Source of the DNA: Hyphomicrobium sp.
GTDB taxonomy: Bacteria; Pseudomonadota; Alphaproteobacteria; Rhizobiales; Hyphomicrobiaceae
NCBI GenBank assembly: GCA_022844105.1
Contig: JALHMJ010000003.1
Location: 282,527 to 325,815, forward strand
Reading direction: 5' to 3'
Length of the DNA stretch: 43,289 nt
Part shown: one piece after another, positions 6,630 to 17,325 of the stretch
Position numbering within the stretch: the first letter of the stretch is position 1
How the letters are laid out: every line of letters starts with the position of its first letter
Made by a program: the position numbers and the translations under genes
Notes under the pieces: model-generated
Told to the model about the DNA's origin: nothing
The model's database searches: none
Seen by the model: the letters and a program-made list of their open reading frames with translations, nothing else

Positions 6630-7066
6630 TGGCGTGCGCGCTGGAGAGGGCCATTCCGTCTTGTGCCCGCTGGCAAAAGATGCAAAATGCGCGACGCGAA
6701 AGGTCAGCATTCCTGTCCTTTATCCAAGAGCGATGACCGTGCCCATTTTTGCGGTCGGTCGCCGTACCGTCGCTCGAATAGGTTGAGGTCGTTGCGGGTG
6801 AGATCAGTGGAACGCACGGTGCCGATGACGGGCCCAGAGCAGATTGCTCAACGGGATCACTGCGCGCATTTGTGTGCTGTGTCGGCTGACCTGCCCGCGA
6901 TCCGGCGGCGTAGACGAAAATGGAGCGAATTCCGGCGGCAGTTCGGTGCATGGTCCCGCGCCCGCGCGACTTGACTGGAAGATGAGCCGCCACCCGCCGT
7001 TCTGATGTTAGGCCGTGTTGAGCCCACCGGTGATACAAGCCAAGACGCTGATCTTGAGGATTGAAG
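6630..7066. other. Leader region upstream of gltB, no gene seen
   Basis: About 440 bp. A weak hairpin GACCG/CGGTC (6735-6756) is the only local structure noticed. No sigma-54 consensus (TGGCAC-N5-TTGC) was found, so NtrC/RpoN control of gltB is not supported by sequence. Open frames across it on either strand have no recognisable product. Confidence 0.45.
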
Positions 7067-10000
7067 ATGACGAAGTCCCCGCCTGCCCTGCGCGGTTCTG
7101 AAACCGGGATCTGGGAACGGCCTGAACGCCAGGGCCTGTTCGATCCCGCGTTCGAGCATGACGCCTGCGGGGTGGGCTTCATCGCGGACATGAAGGGCCG
7201 CAAGTCGCACAAGATCGTCGCAGACGCCCTCCAGATTCTTGAAAACCTCGAGCATCGTGGTGCCGTCGGCGCCGATCCGCTGTCGGGTGACGGCGCCGGC
7301 ATCCTGGTCCAGATCCCCGATCTCTTTCTGCGCGAAGAAACAGCCAAGCTCGGTTTCACGCTGCCCGACCCCGGACGCTACGCCGTCGGTCATGTCTTCA
7401 TGCCAGCCGACGAGCGCCTGCGCCACCATTGCGAGCGGGTCTGGGAGCGCTGCCTGAAAGAAGAAGGTCTTGAGCTTTTGGGCTGGCGCTCGGTGCCGGT
7501 CGACAACTCTTGCCTGTCTGACTTGGTCCGCTCGACAGAGCCGGTCCATCGCCAGGTGTTCGTCAGGCGGCCGCTCGGATTGCGCGATCAGGAGGACTTC
7601 GAGCGCAAGCTTTATCTCGCCCGCAAAGTCGTCTCGAACTCCGTCGTCAACGCCTATAAGGGTCGCGATATCGGCCATTACACCGTGTCGTTGTCGAGCC
7701 GTACGCTCGTCTACAAGGGCATGTTCCTGTCGTTCCAGGTCAAGGCCTACTACACCGATCTCTCCGACCCGCGGTTTGTCTCCGCGCTGGCCCTCGTCCA
7801 CCAGCGCTTTTCCACCAACACGTTCCCATCGTGGAAGCTCGCGCACCCCTATCGCATGGTTGCCCACAACGGCGAGATCAACACGCTGCGCGGCAACGTC
7901 AACTGGATGGCGGCGCGCCAAGCATCGGTGTCCTCGCCCCTGTTCGGCGACGACATTTCCAAGCTCTGGCCGATTTCCTATGAAGGCCAGTCCGACACCG
8001 CCTGCTTCGACAACGCGCTCGAATTCCTTTTTCTCGGCGGGTACAAACTGGCCCACGCAGCCATGATGCTGATCCCGGAAGCCTGGGCCGGCAATCCGCA
8101 GATGGATGCCAAGCGCCGCGGATTTTATGAGTATCACGCCTGCCTGATGGAACCGTGGGACGGTCCGGCCGCAATGGCCTTCACCGACGGCCGCCAGATT
8201 GGCGCCACGCTCGACCGCAACGGTTTGCGGCCCGCGCGCTATCTGGTCACCAAAGACGACATCGTCATCATGTCCTCAGAGTCGGGCGTGCTGCCGGTTG
8301 CCGAGGCTGACATTGTCAAGAAGTGGCGCTTGCAGCCCGGCAAGATGCTGCTCATCGATTTGGAAAAGGGCCGCATCGTTTCCGACGAGGAGCTGAAGGC
8401 CGAAATCGCGCAGAAGCACCCTTACGAAAGCTGGGTCAAGCGGACCCAGATCATGGTCTCCGACCTGCCGCTGCCGCCGAAGAAGGAGCCCAAGCCGACC
8501 AACGTTGGGCTGCTCGATCTGCAGCAGGCTTTCGGCTACACCGAAGAGAGCCTGAAGTTCCTCATGACGCCGATGGGGGCTCGTGGGGAGGAAGCCATCG
8601 GCTCGATGGGCAACGACACGCCGATCTCGGCGTTGTCGTCCAAGTCCAAGCTTCTGCATACCTACTTCAAGCAGAACTTCGCCCAGGTGACGAACCCGCC
8701 CATCGACAGCATCCGCGAGGAACTGGTGATGAGCCTCGTCTCGTTCATCGGTCCGCGTCCCAACATCCTCGATCTGGAGGGCACCTCGAAGGTGAAGCGC
8801 CTCGAGGTCACGCAGCCGATCCTGACCAATGAAGACCTGGAACGCATTCGCGCCATCGGCGCGGTCAGGGACAATCACTTCAATTCGATTACGCTCGACA
8901 TCACCTACCTCGTCGAAACAGGTGCGGCAGGCGTGGGTCCGGCCCTCGATGTCGTGTGCGCTGAAGCCGAAGAGGCCGTCCGCTCGAAGGACTACAACAT
9001 CATCATCCTGTCCGACCGGGCGCTGGGTCCCGATCGCATCGCGATCCCCTCGCTGCTGGCGACATCGGCCGTGCACCATCATCTGATCAAGCAGGGGCTG
9101 CGCACCTCGGTCGGCCTTGTTGTCGAAACCGGCGAAGCGCATGAAGTGCATCAGTTCTGCACGCTTGCAGGTTATGGCGCGGAAGCGATCAACCCGTATC
9201 TGGCGTTTGAAACGCTGGAGCACATGCTGCCCGACCTTGGCGCTGATTTGACCGCCGAGGACGTGAAGAAGAAGTTCATCAAGGCCGTCGGCAAGGCGAT
9301 GCTGAAGGTCATGGCCAAGATGGGCATCTCCACCTATCAGTCGTACTGCGGTGCGCAGATTTTCGATGCCATCGGCTTGCGCCAGTCGTTCGTCGATCGC
9401 TATTTCACTGGCACCCACACGCAGGTCGAAGGCATCGGCCTGCGCGAAGTCGCCCGCGAAACGGTCGAACGCCACAATCTGGCGTTTGGCGACATTCCGA
9501 TCCTCGAAAACGCCCTCGAGGTCGGCGGCGACTACGCCTATCGAATTCGCGGTGAGGCGCACGTGTGGCGTCCGTCCACGGTCGCCGATTTGCAGCATGC
9601 CGTGCGCGGCACCGCCGTCGACGATGCCACCGCCGGTCGCGTCCCCCAGAAGTATCGCGACTTCGCCAAAGCCATCAACGACCAGTCCGAGCAGCTCTAC
9701 ACGCTGCGTGGCCTTTTCCGCATTCGGACCGCCGAGGAAATGGGCCGCAAGCCGGTGCCGATCGAGGAGGTCGAGCCGGCCAAGGACCTCGTCCGGCGCT
9801 TCGCCACCGGTGCCATGAGCTTCGGTTCGATCAGCCGCGAGGCACATACGACGCTGGCCATCGCCATGAACCGCATCGGCGCCAAGTCGAACACCGGTGA
9901 AGGCGGCGAGGAAGCTGACCGCTTTGTGCCGCTCCCCAACGGCGACAGCATGCGCTCGGCCATCAAGCAAGTTGCTTCCGGCCGCTTCGGCGTCACCACC

Positions 10001-11785
10001 GAATACCTCGTCAATTCGGACATGATGCAGATCAAGATGGCGCAAGGCGCCAAGCCCGGCGAAGGCGGCCAGCTGCCGGGCCATAAGGTTGATGCCAACA
10101 TCGCCAAGGTGCGCCACTCGACGCCGGGCGTCGGCCTGATCTCGCCGCCGCCGCACCACGACATCTATTCAATCGAAGATCTTGCCCAGCTGATCTTCGA
10201 TTTGAAGAACGTCAATCCGTCGGGCGACGTCTCGGTCAAGCTCGTCTCCGAAGTCGGCGTCGGCACGGTCGCGGCCGGTGTCGCCAAGGCCCGCGCCGAT
10301 CATGTCACGATCTCCGGCTACGAAGGCGGTACGGGCGCCTCCCCGCTGACGTCGATCAAGCATGCCGGGTCACCTTGGGAAATCGGCCTCGCCGAAACCC
10401 AGCAGACGCTCGTCATCAATCGCTTGCGCTCGCGCATCGCGGTCCAGGTCGACGGCGGCCTGCGCACCGGCCGTGACGTGATCGTCGGCGCGCTGCTCGG
10501 CGCGGATGAATTCGGTTTTGCCACCGCGCCCCTGATTGCCGCCGGCTGCATCATGATGCGCAAGTGCCATCTGAACACGTGCCCGGTCGGCGTCGCGACG
10601 CAGGACCCGGTCCTGCGGGCCCGCTTCACCGGCAAGCCGGAACACGTCATCAACTACTTCTTCTTCGTCGCCGAGGAAGTCCGCGAGATCATGGCATCTC
10701 TCGGCTTCCGCACCTTCAGTGAACTCGTCGGCCAGACCGAGATCCTCGACAAGGAACGCGCCATTGAGCACTGGAAGGCGCGCGGCCTCGATTTCACGAA
10801 CCTTTTCTTCAAGCCAGACGTTCCCGCCAGCGTGAAGGTCCATCACTGCGAGCGCCAGAACCATGGTCTTGAGAAAGTGCTCGATAACAAGCTGATCGAG
10901 ATCGCCCGGCCGGCACTTGAATCAGGCAAGCCGGTCAAGGCGGAAGTCGCGATCAAGAACGTCGATCGGTCAACCGGCGCGATGCTGTCGGGCCAGATCG
11001 CCAAGCGTTACGGCCACACCGGTCTGCCGGAAGATACAATCTGGCTGACGCTCAAGGGCACAGCCGGCCAAGCGTTCGGCGCCTGGGCAACACGCGGCCT
11101 GACCCTCGACCTTGTCGGCGAAGGCAATGACTACGTCGGCAAGGGCCTGTCGGGCGGCAAGATCATCGTACGACCCGCGCCAGAGTCCGGCATCGTGCCG
11201 GAAGACAGCATGATCGTCGGCAACACCGTTCTTTATGGCGCTATCGATGGCGAGTGTTACTTTCGCGGCATCGCCGGCGAGCGCTTCGCGGTCCGCAACT
11301 CCGGCGCTGCCGCCGTCGTCGAAGGCACGGGCGACCATGGCTGCGAATACATGACCGGTGGCTGCGTTGTCGTGATCGGCCAGACCGGACGCAATTTCGC
11401 AGCCGGCATGTCGGGCGGCATTGCCTATGTGCTCGATGAAGACGGCACCTTCGAAAGCCGCCTCAATAAGGAAATGGTCGAACTGGAATTGTTCACCGCT
11501 GATCCGGGCTCGCTCGAGGCGCTGGCCAGGCAGGGCGGCGAAGTGGCCGTCGCGCTGAAGACCGTCATGGGCGACATGCGCAAGAACGACGTCGAACGCA
11601 TCCACACGCTCCTCGTCCGCCACGCGCACTACACCAACTCGGCCAGGGCCAAGACCATTCTGAAGGATTTCGGCGCCTGGCTGCCGAAGTTCCGCAAGGT
11701 GATGCCGGTCGAGTATCGCCGCGCGCTCACCGAGCTTGCCAAGGCCGCCGACATCGGCGGCGAGAAGTCTCGCCCGCAGGCGTAA
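7067..11785 (+). CDS. gltB: Glutamate synthase (NADPH) large subunit
   Basis: About 1572 residues, the normal length of the GOGAT alpha subunit. It transfers the amide nitrogen of glutamine to 2-oxoglutarate, using electrons from GltD. The class-II amidotransferase nucleophile is C34 in HDACGVGF, exposed after removal of the 33-residue propeptide. The central and FMN-binding synthase domains follow ([10 protein letters not shown], then [10 protein letters not shown]). The 3Fe-4S cluster ligands C1161, C1167 and C1172 lie in the C-x5-C-x4-C block [12 protein letters not shown]. The C-terminal GXGXG beta-helix domain ends the protein. ATG 7067 is chosen over TTG 7061 because GAGGA (7056-7060) then has proper spacing. 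It is the first gene of a gltBD operon. Confidence 0.98.
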   Translation: MTKSPPALRGSETGIWERPERQGLFDPAFEHDACGVGFIADMKGRKSHKIVADALQILENLEHRGAVGADPLSGDGAGILVQIPDLFLREETAKLGFTLPDPGRYAVGHVFMPADERLRHHCERVWERCLKEEGLELLGWRSVPVDNSCLSDLVRSTEPVHRQVFVRRPLGLRDQEDFERKLYLARKVVSNSVVNAYKGRDIGHYTVSLSSRTLVYKGMFLSFQVKAYYTDLSDPRFVSALALVHQRFSTNTFPSWKLAHPYRMVAHNGEINTLRGNVNWMAARQASVSSPLFGDDISKLWPISYEGQSDTACFDNALEFLFLGGYKLAHAAMMLIPEAWAGNPQMDAKRRGFYEYHACLMEPWDGPAAMAFTDGRQIGATLDRNGLRPARYLVTKDDIVIMSSESGVLPVAEADIVKKWRLQPGKMLLIDLEKGRIVSDEELKAEIAQKHPYESWVKRTQIMVSDLPLPPKKEPKPTNVGLLDLQQAFGYTEESLKFLMTPMGARGEEAIGSMGNDTPISALSSKSKLLHTYFKQNFAQVTNPPIDSIREELVMSLVSFIGPRPNILDLEGTSKVKRLEVTQPILTNEDLERIRAIGAVRDNHFNSITLDITYLVETGAAGVGPALDVVCAEAEEAVRSKDYNIIILSDRALGPDRIAIPSLLATSAVHHHLIKQGLRTSVGLVVETGEAHEVHQFCTLAGYGAEAINPYLAFETLEHMLPDLGADLTAEDVKKKFIKAVGKAMLKVMAKMGISTYQSYCGAQIFDAIGLRQSFVDRYFTGTHTQVEGIGLREVARETVERHNLAFGDIPILENALEVGGDYAYRIRGEAHVWRPSTVADLQHAVRGTAVDDATAGRVPQKYRDFAKAINDQSEQLYTLRGLFRIRTAEEMGRKPVPIEEVEPAKDLVRRFATGAMSFGSISREAHTTLAIAMNRIGAKSNTGEGGEEADRFVPLPNGDSMRSAIKQVASGRFGVTTEYLVNSDMMQIKMAQGAKPGEGGQLPGHKVDANIAKVRHSTPGVGLISPPPHHDIYSIEDLAQLIFDLKNVNPSGDVSVKLVSEVGVGTVAAGVAKARADHVTISGYEGGTGASPLTSIKHAGSPWEIGLAETQQTLVINRLRSRIAVQVDGGLRTGRDVIVGALLGADEFGFATAPLIAAGCIMMRKCHLNTCPVGVATQDPVLRARFTGKPEHVINYFFFVAEEVREIMASLGFRTFSELVGQTEILDKERAIEHWKARGLDFTNLFFKPDVPASVKVHHCERQNHGLEKVLDNKLIEIARPALESGKPVKAEVAIKNVDRSTGAMLSGQIAKRYGHTGLPEDTIWLTLKGTAGQAFGAWATRGLTLDLVGEGNDYVGKGLSGGKIIVRPAPESGIVPEDSMIVGNTVLYGAIDGECYFRGIAGERFAVRNSGAAAVVEGTGDHGCEYMTGGCVVVIGQTGRNFAAGMSGGIAYVLDEDGTFESRLNKEMVELELFTADPGSLEALARQGGEVAVALKTVMGDMRKNDVERIHTLLVRHAHYTNSARAKTILKDFGAWLPKFRKVMPVEYRRALTELAKAADIGGEKSRPQA

Positions 11786-11840
11786 AGCCAACGAACTACA
11801 AGTATCCGTCCGCACGACGCGAAGGAAAGACCTAAAGACG

Positions 11841-13280
11841 ATGGGTAAGCCAACCGGATTTCTGGAGTTCGAACGCGCCGAGCGGCAATACGAGCCCGTC
11901 GAAGCCCGCGTGACGCATTGGCACGAGTTCGTCGTGCCAATGGCCGACGGCGAACTGAAGAACCAAGCGGCCCGCTGCATGGATTGCGGCATTCCGTTCT
12001 GTCACAACGGTTGCCCGGTCAATAACCAGATCCCCGACTGGAACGATCTCGTCTATCGCGGAAACTGGAAGCAGGCGGCTCTCAACCTGCACTCGACCAA
12101 CAACTTCCCCGAAGTCACGGGCCGTATTTGCCCGGCCCCGTGTGAAGCCGCCTGCACGCTTAACATCGATGACACACCCGTCGCCATCAAGTCGATCGAA
12201 GGCGCCATCGCCGATCGCGCATGGAAAGAAGGCTGGGTCGTCCCCGAGCCGCCGGAAAAGAAAACCGGCAAGAAGGTGGCGATCATCGGTTCCGGCCCGG
12301 CTGGTCTTGCAGCTGCCCAGCAGCTTGCCCGTGTCGGCCACGATGTGCATGTCTACGAAAAGAACGACCGCCCCGGTGGGCTTCTCGTTTACGGCATTCC
12401 CGACTTCAAAATGCAAAAGGACATCATCGACCGCCGCGTCAGGCAGATGGAAGCCGAAGGCGTCACGTTCCATTGCAACGTCCAGGTCGGCAAGGATGTC
12501 TCCGCCGCCGAACTCCAGAACACGCATGACGCGGTGCTGCTCGCCATGGGCTCAGAGCACCCGTTCGACTTTTTCGCCAAGTCGTCCGGTCGCCAACTCG
12601 ACGGCATCCACTACGCCATGGATTTCCTGCCCCAGCAGAACCGTCGCAATGCCGGCGAAAACCAGCGCGCCGGTACGCACGAAATCGCCGCCCGCGACAA
12701 GCATGTTATTGTGATCGGCGGCGGCGATACCGGCTCCGACTGCATCGGCACATCGTTTCGCCAAGGGGCCAAAAGCGTCACCCAGCTCGAAATTATGCCG
12801 CGCCCGCCGATCAAGGAGAACAAGGCACTCTCCTGGCCGCACTGGCCCATGAAGCTGCGCATCTCCTCCTCGCAAGCGGAGGGCGCCATCACCGAGTTTT
12901 CCATCTCGACCACCGGTTTCGAGGGTGAAAACGGCGTCGTGCGTAAGCTCCATTACACGCGCATGGACGATAAGATGCAGCCGGTTCCCGGCAGCGAGGG
13001 CACTCTCGATGCCGATCTCGTCCTCCTCGCCATGGGTTTTTCAGGGCCGGCGGAAAGCGACGTCATCAAGGAATTGGGTCTGGCAGTCGTACCGCGCGGT
13101 CGCTTCAAAGGCGTCGACGCCACCGAGCGCGATTACAAGCTGCCCGGCGAAAATATGCTGTACGCCGCCGGCGACGTCCGACGTGGCCAAAGCCTCGTCG
13201 TCTGGGCCATCCGCGAAGGCCGCCAAGCCGCCCACGCCATCGATAAGGCGCTCATGGGAACGACGACGCTGCCGCGCTGA
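11841..13280 (+). CDS. gltD: Glutamate synthase (NADPH) small subunit
   Basis: 479 residues. It takes electrons from NADPH through FAD and two 4Fe-4S clusters and passes them to GltB. The N-terminal cysteine clusters are visible: [19 protein letters not shown] and later [15 protein letters not shown]. The FAD site is [16 protein letters not shown], the NADPH site is [13 protein letters not shown], and the second FAD block is [19 protein letters not shown] longer in-frame opening runs upstream into gltB, but ATG 11841 has GAAGGAAAG at 11821-11829 and begins the conserved [14 protein letters not shown]. The 55-bp gap after gltB holds no terminator, so co-transcription is expected. Confidence 0.97.
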   Translation: MGKPTGFLEFERAERQYEPVEARVTHWHEFVVPMADGELKNQAARCMDCGIPFCHNGCPVNNQIPDWNDLVYRGNWKQAALNLHSTNNFPEVTGRICPAPCEAACTLNIDDTPVAIKSIEGAIADRAWKEGWVVPEPPEKKTGKKVAIIGSGPAGLAAAQQLARVGHDVHVYEKNDRPGGLLVYGIPDFKMQKDIIDRRVRQMEAEGVTFHCNVQVGKDVSAAELQNTHDAVLLAMGSEHPFDFFAKSSGRQLDGIHYAMDFLPQQNRRNAGENQRAGTHEIAARDKHVIVIGGGDTGSDCIGTSFRQGAKSVTQLEIMPRPPIKENKALSWPHWPMKLRISSSQAEGAITEFSISTTGFEGENGVVRKLHYTRMDDKMQPVPGSEGTLDADLVLLAMGFSGPAESDVIKELGLAVVPRGRFKGVDATERDYKLPGENMLYAAGDVRRGQSLVVWAIREGRQAAHAIDKALMGTTTLPR

Positions 13281-13350
13281 TCCCTTTCTCGATTGGCCCG
13301 GTCATTTCCAGGAACTGGACAAAAGGCGTGAACCGTAGCACTTTCGGGAC

Positions 13351-13572
13351 ATGAACGTTGTCGTCACATCTGACCGCCAGCTGAAGTTACCACTCGACCA
13401 AATCCTGGGCAGCTTTCGCACGTTCGGGCGGTTGGGTCCGCTTTATCAGATATTGGACGTCGCAGGCCCTCAGACGGGTCCGGACGTGATCGTACGCGTT
13501 CGCGTGGTCGAAAGTGGCGAGGAGCTCGAGTATGCGCTGGCCGCTGCGCTGGATGATCCGCTGGCCCCCTGA
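13351..13572 (+). CDS. DUF5397-like protein, probable antitoxin of a VapD module
   Basis: A 73-residue protein that matches my recollection of DUF5397 proteins: a short N-terminal segment, [15 protein letters not shown], then [25 protein letters not shown]. Its stop overlaps the vapD-like ATG by one base (TGATG), which means translational coupling and fits an antitoxin-toxin operon. A GGGAC just before the ATG is a weak ribosome-binding site. No DNA-binding helix-turn-helix is obvious. The antitoxin role is inferred from gene order, size and partner; the family itself has no established biochemistry that I can cite. Confidence 0.72.
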   Translation: MNVVVTSDRQLKLPLDQILGSFRTFGRLGPLYQILDVAGPQTGPDVIVRVRVVESGEELEYALAAALDDPLAP

Positions 13573-13850
13573 TGTTCGCCATAGCGTTCGATCTCATCGT
13601 TGACGAGACCCGTAAGCGCCATCCCAAAGGCGTGACGCAAGCCTACAATGACGTCGGTGCATGCTTGGAGCGGTTCGGCTTTCAACGCGTGCAGGGCAGC
13701 GTCTATGTCTGTGAGCGCGAGTATCTCGCCAATCTCTTCGCGGCCATGAATGCGCCGAATTCCCTGCAGTGGTTCGCCGGCTGTGTTCGCGACATTCGCT
13801 CATTTCGTATCGAGCAGTGGTCCGACTTCACCGGATTCTTTAAATCGTAG
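13572..13850 (+). CDS. vapD: VapD-family endoribonuclease (probable toxin)
   Basis: A 92-residue protein closely following the VapD pattern: FAIAFDLIVDETRKRHPKG, then AYNDVGACLERFGFQRVQGS, VYVCEREYLANLFAAMN, and a terminal DIRSFRIEQWSDFTGFFKS. VapD proteins adopt a Cas2-like ferredoxin fold and some are ribonucleases; the early aspartate in FDL (residue 7) is the candidate catalytic residue. It overlaps the preceding DUF5397 gene by one base. VapD/VapX modules are linked to persistence in Haemophilus and Helicobacter. There is no cas gene or CRISPR array nearby, so this is not an adaptation Cas2. Toxicity here is inferred. Confidence 0.85.
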   Translation: MFAIAFDLIVDETRKRHPKGVTQAYNDVGACLERFGFQRVQGSVYVCEREYLANLFAAMNAPNSLQWFAGCVRDIRSFRIEQWSDFTGFFKS

Positions 13851-13990
13851 CCAACGCCCGCCGCTCCTGAGTTCGCCCCGACCCGGCTGGCCCTGCTTGA
13901 CCGTCCGACCTTGCCCCGGCCGCGATTGGTCCTAATATCGGTTGTGTGACACCCGTCACCACCGAGACGTAGCCGCGAAAGGCATCGCAG

Positions 13991-14377
13991 ATGAACACAC
14001 CGCTCGAAATCACTTTCAAGGGTCTCGAAAAAAGCGCCGCGATCGAAGCAAAGATCCAGGAAAAAGCGGCCAAACTCGAGAAGGTGTTCGATCGGATGAC
14101 GCACTGCCGGGTGGTCGTGGCGGCTCCCAACAAGCATCATCACAAAGGCAAGACGTACGAGATCAAGATCGACATCGGTATTCCCGATCACGCGCCGCTG
14201 ATCCTCTCGCACGAGAGTGCTGTCGGCGATGCGCAGGAAGATCTGCAGATCGCGCTGCGCGATGCCTTCGACGCAGCCAAGCGCCGCCTCGACGACATCG
14301 CCGAGCGCTTGAAAGGCAGCGCCAAGGCAGAACGTGGCCGCCGCCGGCCCGCAACGCTCGAACGTGAAGAAGATTGA
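13991..14377 (+). CDS. hpf: Ribosome hibernation factor, HPF/RaiA (YfiA) family, short form
   Basis: 128 residues of the beta-alpha-beta-beta-beta-alpha fold that binds the 30S decoding region and inactivates ribosomes in stationary phase. Seen are LEITFKGLEKSAAIEAKIQE, KLEKVFDRMTHCRVVVAAP, YEIKIDIGIPDHAPLILSHE, and the basic helix LQIALRDAFDAAKRRLDDIA. A GAAAGG box (13976-13981) nine bases before the ATG fixes the start. Many Alphaproteobacteria carry a long HPF of about 190 residues next to rpoN; this protein lacks the C-terminal dimerisation domain and has no rpoN neighbour. It is probably an additional or lineage-specific member. It is convergent with the DUF459 gene, 7 bp away. Confidence 0.85.
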   Translation: MNTPLEITFKGLEKSAAIEAKIQEKAAKLEKVFDRMTHCRVVVAAPNKHHHKGKTYEIKIDIGIPDHAPLILSHESAVGDAQEDLQIALRDAFDAAKRRLDDIAERLKGSAKAERGRRRPATLEREED

Positions 14378-14384
14378 ACCGCCT

Positions 14385-15743
14385 CTAGCGTCGCGGCTTC
14401 CCGACTTCTGGGTCTGCGGGCGAAGCAGGTGCCGCACTGCCGGTCTCCAACGGATCGACTGTTGGCTTTGTTTCGATCGGCTTCGGCTCGGGCCGCGGCC
14501 AGACGAAATCGTCGGCTCGCCCTGGACGCGGAGGCAGCCGTTCGCCTTTGACCAGCACCCGATAGTAGGATGACTGCGTTGGTGAAAGCCGTCCCCGCCC
14601 CGCAAGTCCCGAGGCGGCCGACGTCGGCGGAGTAAACGTGCTCATCACGTTGATGCCCGACGCGATCCGGTCGACGAGCACGTCGCCAAGTTGCGACGGC
14701 CGATCCGGGCTTTCCTTGCGGGTGACGAGCGCCACGACCGACGCTGGGATGGATGGCCGGACGATATCGAGCGTCACGACGTCCTCGCGGCCGGTGGCTG
14801 TGACCGTCTTCAGGCTGATGCGCCCGTTGTCGGCGGCCTGATCGCCAGCCGACGGCGCAGCAGTGGAACCGGCGAGCACAGCGCCGCCAGCAGCCTCCGA
14901 CGCGCCTGGTGCGCTGTCCTTGACGGCGGCCTTGCCCGGATTGATTTGCACTTGCTCCTCGGCGCTGCCAAGCAGGGGCACACTGCGCGCTGCTTGCGCC
15001 TGCTTCAGATCGCGGCGCAGTTCGCGCTCGACGAAATGCGCAAGTTTGCGGTTGCCGGCCATCGTGAAGTAGATGCCGTCCCCGTCGCGCAGCTTGACAA
15101 TCTTGCCGGTGAGGTCGGGTCCCCAACCGCTGTAGCCACCGCTCTCGTCGAGAAATCCAGCGTAGCTGTCGATGTATTTCATGCCGTTGAGATAGGCCCG
15201 TTCGCGCAGGATCTCGTTCATCATCTGCACGTCTTCATTGGCGTCCCACTTGCGCACGTTCGGAATGCCAACGAGATAGACGGCAATGTTGAGCCGCTTG
15301 AACATTTTCAACAGCCGATCCGCGCGGGCCGAATATTCGGCACGCCACTCCGGCGTGCCGACCGGCACGCGCTTGCCCGATGAGGTGCGCAGCGAAACTC
15401 TGTCCCACGCGCCGAGCATCAAGGCTGCGACCGCCGGCGGGTCGCGGCGCAGGTCCTCTTCGAGAGCCGCGACTTTTTCCTCGTGGTCGGGCCGCATGAG
15501 CCCATTCAGTAGATTGGGCTTGGACAGAACCTGCACCCGCGCATCCGACAGGAACGTTTCCTGCAGGCCGTAAAAGAGGCCCTCAGCGAGATCGTCGCCG
15601 ATCACCGAGATACGATAAATGTCGCCTTTCGGAAACGGCGCCAGAAAGCTCGATGACGGTTCTTCCTGCGCCAGCGCGGGTATCGCGGCGCTGAGGGGCG
15701 CGACGCTCAAGAAGGCAAGGACGATGAGGCAGCGGCGCAGCAT
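14385..15743 (-). CDS. Secreted SGNH/GDSL-type hydrolase, DUF459 family
   Basis: About 452 residues beginning with a signal peptide (MLRRCLIVLAFLSVAPLSAA...). The SGNH core begins with YRISVIGDDLAEGLFYGLQE, where D replaces the usual serine of GDS. It continues through VAALMLGAWDRVSL, a weak block-III-like stretch, to DGIYFTMAGNRKLAHFVERE, equivalent to block V. DUF459 proteins are periplasmic and poorly characterised. A GTG at 15809 overlaps the stop of the upstream lytic transglycosylase (GTGA) and would add 22 residues before the signal peptide; I prefer ATG 15743. The shared strand and overlap with mltB point to a cell-wall-related operon. The missing nucleophile serine leaves catalysis doubtful. 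Confidence 0.8.
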   Translation of the reverse strand: MLRRCLIVLAFLSVAPLSAAIPALAQEEPSSSFLAPFPKGDIYRISVIGDDLAEGLFYGLQETFLSDARVQVLSKPNLLNGLMRPDHEEKVAALEEDLRRDPPAVAALMLGAWDRVSLRTSSGKRVPVGTPEWRAEYSARADRLLKMFKRLNIAVYLVGIPNVRKWDANEDVQMMNEILRERAYLNGMKYIDSYAGFLDESGGYSGWGPDLTGKIVKLRDGDGIYFTMAGNRKLAHFVERELRRDLKQAQAARSVPLLGSAEEQVQINPGKAAVKDSAPGASEAAGGAVLAGSTAAPSAGDQAADNGRISLKTVTATGREDVVTLDIVRPSIPASVVALVTRKESPDRPSQLGDVLVDRIASGINVMSTFTPPTSAASGLAGRGRLSPTQSSYYRVLVKGERLPPRPGRADDFVWPRPEPKPIETKPTVDPLETGSAAPASPADPEVGKPRR

Positions 15744-15805
15744 GCGGCGGGCGTTTCCGTAATCGAAGCGGCGACATTGGCCATTTCGCTGTCGAGTTAC
15801 AAGCC

Positions 15806-17047
15806 TCACGGCAAGGCTGCCGTACTACGAATATGGCTCAGCACGGCATCGGACGGCCAGCAGTCCACCTTAAGCCCGTTCGCACGCTGATAAAGGCCAA
15901 TGATCTTGCGCGTGTTCGACCCGACTTTGCCGTCGACTTTTTCAACCTCATATCCGGCTTTGCCAAGCCGCGTCTGGATTTCCTGGATCACCTTCGTCTT
16001 CTGTGCCCCGGTCCCGCCGAATGCATGCACAAAATCGCCCTTGCCCGCGATGCGGTCGGCCAGATGCCCGACAAAAACGGCATAGAGATCGGACATGTTA
16101 TAGCGGCGGATGACCTTGTAGTTTTCGAACACGAAGAACGAGGGGCCGTAGGCGCCGGCCGGGCTCATGAGGTAGGCCTCGACGACCTGATACTTTTCTC
16201 CCCACGGCTGACCATCGGCCCGGCGGTATCCCAGCTGCTGCCAGTCCGCGATGCTGCGCGCCTGTGTCGGTCCCTCAAAGCCGCAGTCGGAAGACGTTGG
16301 AATGACGACCTCGTAGCCCCAGGTCTGACCGCGCACCCAGCCTTTACCGGCGAGCTGCGCCGCGCCCGACGCCAGAGCGTCGCCGACATCTCGGAAAATA
16401 TCCTTGCGGCCGTCCTCATCCAGATCGCGCGCATGTGTAAAATATTCCGACGGCATGAACTGCGTCAGCCCGACGGCCCCCGCCCACGACGAGCGCATGT
16501 CGGATCGTGCCACGCCCGACTGCAACATTTTTAAGGCCTCGATAAGCTCGTTGCGAAACAGCTCTTTGCGCCGTCCCGTCCAGGCGAGCGTCGCCAGCAC
16601 TTCGATGGCGTCATGCGGCAGCTTGTGCGTGCCAAATGCCGTTTCGCGTCCCCAGATGGCGAGAATAGAATAGCGGTCGACGCCGATATCGCGCTCGATC
16701 TTGGCCAGATCCGCCTTGTGCTCGACGGCAAGTTTGCGCCCGGTCGCGGCCAGCCGTTCAAGGTAGGCCTCGTCGAGATACGCCTTGGGCGCCCGTGTGA
16801 ACTCGGCCTGGCCTTGGCTACCGTCACTCGGCCGGCCCGGCAGATCGAGGTCCGGGATCTTCATATTGGGCTGCAGGCCCGCAAATGTTTTATCGAACGT
16901 CGCGCGCGAAACGCCAGCCGCCTGCGCGTCGGGCCACAACCCGGCAACGAATTGGGCAAACGACGGCCGATCGTCGGCAGTCGCCGCACCGGCGGCCAGG
17001 ATGAGGCCGACGAAAAACCAGACGATTCGGCGAATGAACGGGGTCAA
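15806..17047 (-). CDS. mltB: Lytic murein transglycosylase, MltB (Slt35) family with PG-binding domain
   Basis: A 413-residue periplasmic enzyme that cleaves the MurNAc-GlcNAc bond of peptidoglycan and leaves 1,6-anhydro ends. A signal peptide (residues 1-24) is followed by the Slt35-like catalytic domain. The catalytic glutamate is E135 in SILAIWGRETAFGTHKL, and WAGAVGLTQFMPSEYF and VVEAYLMSPAGAYGPS are typical. A C-terminal peptidoglycan-binding domain (PG_binding_1, about 340-410) ends the protein. There is no lipobox, so this is the soluble branch. The start is TTG at 17045-17047, supported by AAGGAG nine bases upstream. It heads a probable operon with the DUF459 hydrolase and is divergent from gapR. 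Confidence 0.92.
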   Translation of the reverse strand: MTPFIRRIVWFFVGLILAAGAATADDRPSFAQFVAGLWPDAQAAGVSRATFDKTFAGLQPNMKIPDLDLPGRPSDGSQGQAEFTRAPKAYLDEAYLERLAATGRKLAVEHKADLAKIERDIGVDRYSILAIWGRETAFGTHKLPHDAIEVLATLAWTGRRKELFRNELIEALKMLQSGVARSDMRSSWAGAVGLTQFMPSEYFTHARDLDEDGRKDIFRDVGDALASGAAQLAGKGWVRGQTWGYEVVIPTSSDCGFEGPTQARSIADWQQLGYRRADGQPWGEKYQVVEAYLMSPAGAYGPSFFVFENYKVIRRYNMSDLYAVFVGHLADRIAGKGDFVHAFGGTGAQKTKVIQEIQTRLGKAGYEVEKVDGKVGSNTRKIIGLYQRANGLKVDCWPSDAVLSHIRSTAALP

Positions 17048-17325
17048 GGTCGAAAACTCCTTGTGTTCACGGTCACAAAGCCCGGATTCGAGGCCCTTTT
17101 AGGACCCTTTGCACGCCTGGACTCGGCGCCGTAGCACCCTCTCCGCATCGCCTTCGATGGGGAGTGGGGATTCGCCGGCGGCCTTCCTCCACAGGTGCAC
17201 AAAAACCTCTGGAACAAAAAGACGTTCGCTTGAAGGGGGGGAGGGCGGCCGATAGCTTGCGGAGTTGACGCGCGTGCGTATTCGCGCCCCCGAGTTCCTT
17301 GTGACATTTGAAAATGAGGTAGGCG

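Noticed and set aside
6618-6974. A 118-codon open frame between hsp20 and gltB
   Set aside because: Arg-rich composition typical of a non-coding frame in GC-rich DNA, with no ribosome-binding site and no known family.
6630-7066. Sigma-54/NtrC control of gltBD
   Set aside because: No TGGCAC-N5-TTGC or close match was found upstream of gltB.
8276-10159. A 627-codon minus-strand open frame
   Set aside because: It lies entirely antisense to gltB, whose protein is conserved along its whole length. Long antisense frames are expected in high-GC genes.
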